A stretch of DNA of 11,502 bases, from contig JADFZP010000063.1 in NCBI GenBank assembly GCA_015232485.1, forward strand, positions 1 through 11,502. The letters are read 5' to 3'. The DNA is from Alphaproteobacteria bacterium. Its GTDB lineage: Bacteria > Pseudomonadota > Alphaproteobacteria > Rhodospirillales > Magnetospirillaceae. Below the pieces are notes generated by a model that was not told the origin of the DNA, did no database searches, and saw nothing but the letters and a program-made list of their open reading frames with translations. Positions 1-11,502 of this stretch are shown here, in pieces; the first letter of the stretch is position 1, and every line of letters starts with the position of its first letter. The translations under genes were made by a program, and so were the position numbers.

Positions 1-1207
1 CGTCGGTGATCCAAAGATTGGCGCCCTCGCGGTCGCCATCGACCAGCGCGTAGCCCATGCCGCGCAGCACGCCCCCGACATAGGTGCGGATGCGGGCGTC
101 CGGCAGGGCGACATGGGCGGTGCGGTCGTCGCGCCGCGCGGCCGGATCGGCGGCGGTGCGCAGCAGCAGCGTGAACACGGTGCCCCGGCCCGGCGCCGAT
201 TCGATGTCGATCGAACCGCCCGACTGCTTCACCATCCCATCCACCATGGCGAGCCCCATGCCGGTCGAGATGCCGCGGGTCTTGGTGGTGAAGAAGGGCT
301 CCAGGCAGTGGCGCATCACCTCGCGCGACATGCCCGGCCCATCATCGGCGACCGAAAGCCGCGCCCGCCCCCGCTCGGCGGCCGACAGCCGCACCGTCAC
401 GGTTCCCGCGCCACCCTCGCGAATCGCCTCGCCCGCGTTCTGCACCAGATTGAACACCACCTGGGTCAGCCGGTGGCGGGCGATCGCCAAGCGGGGCGGG
501 TTGTCGGGGAAGTCATGCGCCAATTCGACGCGGCGCGGCAGGCCGTTGCGGAGCACCGCCTCGGAGTCGGCCCACCATTCCAGCGGATCGAGATTGTCGC
601 CGCACAGCGCGTTTTGATCGGGGTCGAGCGACAGCAGCCGCAGCCCGTTGGTCAGCCTTTGCAGCAACTCGATCGATTTGCGGATCACCTGCAAATCGTC
701 GCGCATCGAGTCGGGAATGCCGCGCGCCTCGATGGTGTCCAGGCGCACCCGCGCCGGCAGCAGCAGGTTGCCCATGTCGTGGCCCAACCCGGCCGACAGG
801 CAGCCCAGCGCCGCCATGCGGTCCAGTTGGGCCTGCGACGCCTCCAGGTCGGCCGCCATGCGGGCGTGGATGTCGACCGAGGTTCCGACCCATTTGACGA
901 TGCGTCCGGCCCCGTCCCGCAGGGCGACGGCCCGCGACAGGTGCCAGCGATAGGTGCCGTCGTGGCGGCGCAGGCGATGCTCGAGGTCTTCCATGGCGCC
1001 GTCCACCAGGGCGTCGCGCCATCTGCTCAGGGTACGCTCCCGGTCCTCGCTATGGACGACCGTCTGCCAGCCCCAGCCCAGCAACGCGGCGCGCCGCGCG
1101 CCGCTGAAGGTGGCGCTCGTTCGATTGCAGTAGTCCACCGAGCCGTCCGGCGCGGCCGTCCACACAATGGACGGTATGGCTTCCGCAACGGCTTCGAACC
1201 AGCCCAT
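1..1207 (-). CDS. PAS-domain sensor histidine kinase, C-terminus cut by window edge
   Basis: 402 codons are visible, starting at ATG 1207 behind a strong Shine-Dalgarno (GGGAGGAA, about 4 bases upstream); the gene runs off the left edge. Residues about 5-117 form a PAS domain with a PAC tail (HRLRRHDGTYRWH, then KWVGTSVDIHAR). The dimerisation/phosphoacceptor region follows, with H-box GLGHDMGNLL and candidate phospho-His143. An HATPase domain follows: N-box NLVQNAGEA (N253, N257), G1 box DDGPG (288-292), F-box EPFFTTK, G2 box TGMGLAM (about 315-321). The H-box resembles the HDFNNLL type of NtrB-like and hybrid kinases. No membrane segment is visible, so it is probably a soluble cytoplasmic sensor. 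Residues 366-402 look like the start of a receiver lacking the usual acidic pair. It lies 100 bases downstream of gltD on the same strand, with no clear terminator between. Signal and partner are unknown. The kinase call is firm; a role in nitrogen control would be guesswork. Confidence 0.9.
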   Translation of the reverse strand, partial: MGWFEAVAEAIPSIVWTAAPDGSVDYCNRTSATFSGARRAALLGWGWQTVVHSEDRERTLSRWRDALVDGAMEDLEHRLRRHDGTYRWHLSRAVALRDGAGRIVKWVGTSVDIHARMAADLEASQAQLDRMAALGCLSAGLGHDMGNLLLPARVRLDTIEARGIPDSMRDDLQVIRKSIELLQRLTNGLRLLSLDPDQNALCGDNLDPLEWWADSEAVLRNGLPRRVELAHDFPDNPPRLAIARHRLTQVVFNLVQNAGEAIREGGAGTVTVRLSAAERGRARLSVADDGPGMSREVMRHCLEPFFTTKTRGISTGMGLAMVDGMVKQSGGSIDIESAPGRGTVFTLLLRTAADPAARRDDRTAHVALPDARIRTYVGGVLRGMGYALVDGDREGANLWITD

Positions 1208-1307
1208 CCCGTTCCTCCCTCCCCATCGGCATCGCCGTGGGGTTTCGAAGTACCCAGATGGTTATGCCATGCCGTTTGGGAAAGGAGTCCGAGGGGGTAG
1301 CGTCCGA

Positions 1308-2723
1308 TCAGCGCGGCAACTGGCTCGATCCGGTCAAGAAGGCGTCGACGGCGCGCGCCGTCTGGCGGCCTTCGCGGATCGCCCAGACCACCAGGGACTG
1401 GCCGCGCCGGGTGTCGCCGCAGGCGAAGACGTTGCCGACCGAGCTTTGATAGGTCGTCGTGTTGGCCTCGACATTGCCGCGGCCATCCAGCTTGACGCCC
1501 AGATCGGCCAGCATGCCCTCGCGCACCGGATGGACGAAGCCCATGGCCAGCAGCACCAGATCGGCCTTGATGTCGAATTCGGTGCCGGCGATCGGCTGCA
1601 TCTTGCCGTCGACCTGGGTGGCGTGCAGCGCCTGCACGCGGCCGTCGCGGCCCGACAGCGAGCGCGTGCCGATGCTCCAGCGGCGTTCGCAGCCTTCCTG
1701 GTGCGAGGTCGAGGTGACCAGCTTGTGGGGCCAGTTCGGCCAAGTCGCCAGTTTGTCCTCTCGCTCGGGCGGGCGCGGCATGATCTCGATCTGGGTGACC
1801 TTCAGGGCGCCCTGGCGGATCGAGGTGCCGACGCAGTCCGAGCCGGTGTCGCCGCCGCCGATCACCACGACGTGCTTGCCGCGCGCCGTCAAATCGGGGC
1901 CGGATTGCGGCTCGTCGCCGACCCGGCGGTTCTGGCGCGACAGGAAATCCATGGCGAAGTGGACGCCGGCCAAGTCGCGGCCCGCCACCGGCAGATCGCG
2001 CGGATGTTCCGAACCGATGGCCAGCACCACGGCGTCGAAGCGTTCGAGCAGTTCGCCCGCCGGCACGTCGCGGCCGACGCCGCGGTTGACCTTGAACTCG
2101 ACGCCCTCGGCCTGAAGCTGGGCCATGCGGCGATCGATCACCCACTTTTCCAGCTTGAAGTCGGGGATGCCATAGCGCAGCAGGCCGCCGACGCGGGCGT
2201 TCTTCTCATAGACCGTGACGGCATGGCCGGCGCGCGCCAGTTGCTGGGCGCAGGCCAGTCCGGCCGGCCCCGAGCCGACCACGGCGACCCGCTTGCCCGA
2301 ACGGCGCGGCGGCACCAGCGGCCGAATCCAGCCCTCGGACCAGCCCTTCTCGACGATCGAGTATTCGATGTGCTTGATGGTCACCGACTCGTCGATCAGA
2401 TTCAGCGTGCAGGCGGCCTCGCACGGGGCGGGGCAGACGCGGCCGGTGAATTCGGGGAAGTTGTTGGTCGAGTGCAAGACCTCGAGCGCTTCCTTCCAGC
2501 GGCCCTTGTAGACCAGATCGTTCCAGTCCGGGATGATGTTCATCACCGGGCAGCCATTGTGGCAATAGGGCGTGCCGCAATCCATGCAGCGCGAGCCCTG
2601 CTTCGAGCAATCCTGCGAATCCAGCGGCAGCAGGAATTCCCGCCAATGCTGAATGCGATCGGAGACCGGCGCGTAGCCGGGGCTGCCGCGTTTGATCTCC
2701 ATGAAGCCGGTGGGCTTGCCCAT
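1308..2723 (-). CDS. gltD: Glutamate synthase (NADPH) small subunit
   Basis: A 471-residue protein, about the normal length for GltD. It oxidises NADPH at FAD and passes electrons through iron-sulfur clusters to the FMN of GltB, in the cytoplasmic GOGAT complex. Cysteines for two low-potential [4Fe-4S] clusters are present: C39, C46, C49, C54, C58 (CMDCGTPYCHNGCP) and C97, C101, C105 (CPAPCEAAC). The FAD dinucleotide fold is at 146-156 (VAVVGSGPAG), the NADPH fold at 285-296 (VVVIGGGDTGSD), and the C-terminal FAD-contact motif ACGDTRRGQSLVVWAI near 434-449. The ATG at 2723 is 3 bases after the gltB stop. Its Shine-Dalgarno (GGGAGGGAAG) lies inside the last gltB codons, so the two genes should be co-transcribed and probably translationally coupled. 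All cofactor motifs are intact. The related NADPH-dependent dihydropyrimidine dehydrogenase subunit shares this architecture, but adjacency to gltB settles the call. Confidence 0.97.
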   Translation of the reverse strand: MGKPTGFMEIKRGSPGYAPVSDRIQHWREFLLPLDSQDCSKQGSRCMDCGTPYCHNGCPVMNIIPDWNDLVYKGRWKEALEVLHSTNNFPEFTGRVCPAPCEAACTLNLIDESVTIKHIEYSIVEKGWSEGWIRPLVPPRRSGKRVAVVGSGPAGLACAQQLARAGHAVTVYEKNARVGGLLRYGIPDFKLEKWVIDRRMAQLQAEGVEFKVNRGVGRDVPAGELLERFDAVVLAIGSEHPRDLPVAGRDLAGVHFAMDFLSRQNRRVGDEPQSGPDLTARGKHVVVIGGGDTGSDCVGTSIRQGALKVTQIEIMPRPPEREDKLATWPNWPHKLVTSTSHQEGCERRWSIGTRSLSGRDGRVQALHATQVDGKMQPIAGTEFDIKADLVLLAMGFVHPVREGMLADLGVKLDGRGNVEANTTTYQSSVGNVFACGDTRRGQSLVVWAIREGRQTARAVDAFLTGSSQLPR

Positions 2724-2726
2724 GGG

Positions 2727-7358
<4,632 letters not shown>

Positions 7359-7410
7359 ATCCGTTCTGATCCAAGCCCGGCGTGCAGGGCGAATTGGCCA
7401 AAGGTCACAT

Positions 7411-7440
7411 GCAATACCAATCTTGGCAGCGGCTTGCCAA
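7411..7440 (-). promoter_or_regulatory. Weak sigma-70-like promoter candidate for gltB
   Basis: On the minus strand TTGGCA (7440-7435) matches the -35 consensus at 5 of 6 bases. It is followed, after an 18-base spacer, by TATTGC (7416-7411), which matches the -10 consensus at only 3 of 6. Transcription from here would give a leader of roughly 45-50 bases before gltB. The -35 element is one arm of the dyad, which would suit repressor or activator control. The weak -10 keeps this speculative; it is simply the best pairing I found in the gap. Confidence 0.2.
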
Positions 7441-7441
7441 G
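7422..7441. promoter_or_regulatory. Perfect 7-bp dyad upstream of gltB
   Basis: CTTGGCA (7422-7428), a 6-base spacer GCGGCT, and TGCCAAG (7435-7441) form a perfect inverted repeat in the 144-base gap between the hybrid kinase stop and the gltB start. Its near edge is 63 bases upstream of the gltB ATG. It could be a regulator's operator or a short RNA hairpin ending the kinase transcript. No U-run follows on the minus strand, so it is not a classical intrinsic terminator. It overlaps the -35 part of the weak promoter candidate. I cannot assign a regulator. The spacing between GG and GC is one base short of a sigma-54 -24/-12 element. Confidence 0.4.
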
Positions 7442-7502
7442 TGATTCTTGCCCATCCGGGCTAACGGACTTTATCGAAAGCGCATATTGCAGGTGCGAAG
7501 AC

Positions 7503-9812
<2,310 letters not shown>

Positions 9813-9827
9813 GCCCCCGCGCCAGCC

Positions 9828-9855
9828 CCTCTACGCTCCCCCCGAAGCGCAGAGG
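9828..9855 (-). promoter_or_regulatory. Stem-loop before the hybrid kinase start
   Basis: In minus-strand RNA, CCUCUGCGCU (9855-9846), an 8-base loop UCGGGGGG and AGCGUAGAGG (9837-9828) form a continuous 10-bp helix with a single G-U wobble. On the plus strand the same position is an A-C mismatch, so the helix is better in the direction of transcription. It ends 15 bases before the kinase ATG. Its 3' arm ends in AGAGG, part of the only plausible Shine-Dalgarno (GAGGGG, 13 bases from the ATG). It could restrain translation, or act as a weak terminator or RNA-stability element after the preceding gene. No U-run follows. Confidence 0.5.
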
Positions 9856-9883
9856 ATACGCCGCGAACGCGCATTGGCACAAG

Positions 9884-10273
9884 TCAGTGCAGCGCGGCGC
9901 CCCGCTCGGTGGGGCAAGACAGCCCCCGCGGCCCGCCCTCGATTTCGTCGAGCGGCACATGCAGCACGGCCAAGCCGGTGAAGGCGGCGATCTCGGACAG
10001 CACCATGCGGACGCGCTCGGAATCGTCGCTGGCCACCGCGATCCAGACATTGTAGCGAAGCTGCGCCTCGACCACGCACGAGGCCTCGGAATAGGCCCGC
10101 AGGGTGCGCAGGACGTGGTCGAGCGCGCTATCGGGCACCGCCATCGCCGCCATCACGGCGACGCCCGACCGGTCGCTGGCCGCGCGGAACAGGCTGTCCA
10201 GGCGGTGCAGGGCGGCGGGGCGGTGGACGCCCAGCATGCGGGCGAAGGGGGCGATGGGTTCGAGATCTTCCAT
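9884..10273 (-). CDS. Small AsnC/Lrp-like protein, divergent relative of NirD/L/G/H
   Basis: A 129-residue protein starting at an ATG with an excellent Shine-Dalgarno (GGGAGGAA, 3-4 bases before). Residues about 9-30 (PFARMLGVHRPAALHRLDSL) look like the helix-turn-helix part of a winged helix. Residues 37-110 fit the AsnC/Lrp effector fold (beta-alpha-beta-beta-alpha-beta). The phrases MAAMAVPDSALDHV (41-54), RYNVW (73-77) and TGLAVLHVPLDE (99-110) match, from memory, the pattern of NirL/NirG-type subunits that decarboxylate siroheme during heme d1 synthesis. However, it is shorter than those proteins (about 150-170 residues), the His/Tyr/Arg-bearing stretch before YN[LV]W reads ASCVVEAQL, and the C-terminal YHIDLGF-like motif is absent. 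It is therefore probably not an active decarboxylase and may be a ligand-sensing regulator. It sits alone, 71 bases before the hybrid kinase and 87 bases after the methyltransferase, with no other heme d1 genes nearby. Coding is convincing; function is unknown. Confidence 0.7.
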   Translation of the reverse strand: MEDLEPIAPFARMLGVHRPAALHRLDSLFRAASDRSGVAVMAAMAVPDSALDHVLRTLRAYSEASCVVEAQLRYNVWIAVASDDSERVRMVLSEIAAFTGLAVLHVPLDEIEGGPRGLSCPTERGAALH

Positions 10274-10360
10274 GGTTCCTCCCGGGTTTTGAGGTCATGG
10301 TAAGGCCCGGCCGCTCGGGGAGGAAGGGGGCCACCCGGACTAGCCCGAGAGGCCGAACGG

Positions 10361-10984
10361 TCAGGGCAGCCTTACCCGAATGGTGAATTCGGGTAGGCCG
10401 TAATCCTCGACCAGTTCGGGCCTGCCGGGCAGGTTGTCGCGGCAAAAGGCCAGCCAGCGCGCCGGATCGCCCAGGTGGATCTCCTCTTCCCGCGCCGGGC
10501 CGCGGGTGCTCAACATGTTGAAGGCGTAGCCGCGCCGCGACGCGAAGGCCAGCGCCCGCATGCCCTCGGCGATGACCCTCTCCCAGTCGGCGGTCGGGGC
10601 GTCGAGCTTGATGTTCCAAATCCCCGAGGCGAACGACCAATCCGCCCCGGCCAGCGGCTGGCGGGCCACCGCGAAATTGACCCGCGGATCGGCGATTCGC
10701 GCCTTGGCCGCCTCGATCATGGCCGGCGCCGCGTCCCAGCCGTAGTAAAGCCCGCCCTCCAGGGCCGGAAGCGGGGCCAGGAAGTCGAACAGCGCGCCAT
10801 AGCCGCAGCCGAGATCGTTGATCGTCTGCCCCGTGGCGTCGGGCGGAATGACCGCGCACAGCGTTTCAAAGGACAGTCGCTGGCGCGCCCAGTCGTTCCA
10901 GCCGACCCCCAGCGGAGTCGGGCCGTGCTCGGCCAGCATGGCGGCGTAGATGTCGGCGACGGGGCCGATCGAGTCGCCCGTCAC
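10361..10984 (-). CDS. Class I SAM-dependent methyltransferase
   Basis: A 207-residue protein if translation starts at GTG 10984, whose GTGA overlaps the TGA stop of the upstream gene by 4 bases. A start farther upstream (10985-11053) would bury about 70 bases in the neighbour and add 23 low-complexity residues, so the overlap start is preferred. The Shine-Dalgarno (GGAAGAG) is about 14 bases away, pointing to translational coupling. Motif I, the SAM-binding loop, is INDLGCGYGALFDFL with DLGCGYG at 57-63. The acidic residue of motif II is D84 (YYGWDAAPAMIEAAK). A later strand reads GIWNIKLDAPT, then GYAFNMLSTR. The fold call is firm; the substrate (small molecule, protein or RNA) cannot be told. 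Co-transcription with a PadR-like regulator suggests a regulated, non-housekeeping role. The 87 bases after its stop hold GC-rich dyads but no clear terminator. Confidence 0.88.
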   Translation of the reverse strand: MTGDSIGPVADIYAAMLAEHGPTPLGVGWNDWARQRLSFETLCAVIPPDATGQTINDLGCGYGALFDFLAPLPALEGGLYYGWDAAPAMIEAAKARIADPRVNFAVARQPLAGADWSFASGIWNIKLDAPTADWERVIAEGMRALAFASRRGYAFNMLSTRGPAREEEIHLGDPARWLAFCRDNLPGRPELVEDYGLPEFTIRVRLP

Positions 10985-11502
10985 AGCCGTTCGCGGAACT
11001 CTTCCAGCCACTCCAGGCGGTTTTCCAACTGGCCGATGTCGTGGTCCAGCCATTCCAGCAGGTGATGCCCGCCCTCGGCGACCGTCTGGCGCAGGTCGAG
11101 CAGGCGGTTCAACTCGGTCTCGCAGGATTCGATCAGCAGATCGGACTGGTTGGCGCGCTCAAGGGTGTCGAGCAGATGCAGGAAGCGGAATTTCAGCGCG
11201 ATCACCAGCTTGCTGAGATCGGTCGCCGGGCGCAGCCGCGCGGTCAGCAGCGAACCCATCTCGCGCCGGCCGGCGTCGGTCAGCGCCAGCAGCGCGTCGT
11301 CCTCCATGCCGCTGCCCTCGATGGCCTCGACCAGACCCTCGTAGCGCAGCAATTCGATCGAGGTGCCCATCAAATCGAGCGACGGCCCGATGATCCGGCT
11401 GGTCAGATGACGCACGAAGCCGGCCAAGTCGCTATAGCGCATCGGCCGCTCGGCCACCGCCCCCAGCGCGCACAGGCGCAGGGCTTCCTTGGGCGTCAGC
11501 GT
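10981..11502 (-). CDS. PadR-like winged-helix regulator, N-terminus beyond window
   Basis: The frame is open to the right edge, giving 173 visible residues. GTG 11457 could serve as a start, but the 15 residues before it (TLTPKEALRLCALGA) read as the first helix of the winged helix, so the gene more likely begins outside the window. Visible residues about 3-80 fit a winged-helix DNA-binding domain: LTPKEALRLCALG, MRYSDLAGFV, MGTSIELLRYEGLVEAI and LLALTDAGRREMGSLL. The C-terminal half (about 85-173) is helical and rich in L, E, R and D, ending LEWLDHDIGQLENRLEWLEE, as expected for the dimerising helices of PadR proteins. It probably represses or tunes its own operon with the overlapping methyltransferase gene. 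Ligand and target are unknown. A different winged-helix family remains possible. Confidence 0.7.
   Translation of the reverse strand, partial: TLTPKEALRLCALGAVAERPMRYSDLAGFVRHLTSRIIGPSLDLMGTSIELLRYEGLVEAIEGSGMEDDALLALTDAGRREMGSLLTARLRPATDLSKLVIALKFRFLHLLDTLERANQSDLLIESCETELNRLLDLRQTVAEGGHHLLEWLDHDIGQLENRLEWLEEFRERL

Noticed and set aside
1208..1307. Terminator or promoter between gltD and the PAS kinase
   Set aside because: Only a 4-bp hairpin (CGGC-GAT-GCCG) and an imperfect GGGT/ACCC pair are visible, with no U-run and no convincing -35/-10 pair.
7422..7441. Sigma-54 -24/-12 promoter (TGGC...TGC) before gltB
   Set aside because: The GG to GC spacing is 9 bases instead of the required 10, and the rest of the consensus is poor.
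7450..7461. GCCC-ATCC-GGGC hairpin as terminator of the hybrid kinase
   Set aside because: The stem is only 4 bp with no U-run; this is expected by chance in GC-rich sequence.
10985..11053. N-terminal extension of the methyltransferase from an upstream start at 11053
   Set aside because: It would overlap the regulator gene by over 70 bases and add a P/R/G-rich stretch without family character; the GTGA overlap start is more economical.

Overview
The window is GC-rich and every supported gene lies on the minus strand. Protein content and style suggest an alphaproteobacterium, probably of the Rhodospirillales (Azospirillum/Magnetospirillum-like). This is a judgement from recalled protein families; no search was run. 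There are no RNA genes, CRISPR arrays, insertion sequences or long repeats that I can see, and no gene-free stretch over 300 bases.

In the direction of transcription (right to left) the layout is as follows. (1) A PadR-like winged-helix regulator, cut by the right edge, overlaps by 4 bases a SAM-dependent methyltransferase that starts with GTG. (2) A 129-residue AsnC/Lrp-type protein resembles the NirD/L/G/H siroheme-decarboxylase family but is short and lacks expected motifs. (3) A 769-residue cytoplasmic hybrid sensor kinase carries, in order, a cyclic-nucleotide-binding domain, PAS, HisKA, HATPase, receiver and Hpt. A 10-bp stem-loop sits just before its start codon and contains its only plausible Shine-Dalgarno sequence. 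(4) A 144-base intergenic region with a perfect 7-bp dyad precedes gltB. (5) gltB and gltD, the large and small subunits of NADPH-glutamate synthase (GOGAT), are separated by 3 bases. (6) A PAS histidine kinase, cut by the left edge, has an atypical H-box and what looks like the start of a degenerate receiver domain.

The core is ordinary nitrogen-assimilation metabolism: GltD takes electrons from NADPH and GltB makes two glutamates from glutamine and 2-oxoglutarate. It is flanked by two signalling kinases and a small accessory set. Nothing in the sequence links the kinases directly to gltBD. I see no clear undescribed multi-gene system. The points most worth a second look are the divergent NirL-like protein, the stem-loop before the hybrid kinase, the cNMP-kinase fusion, the degenerate receiver and the gltB upstream dyad.
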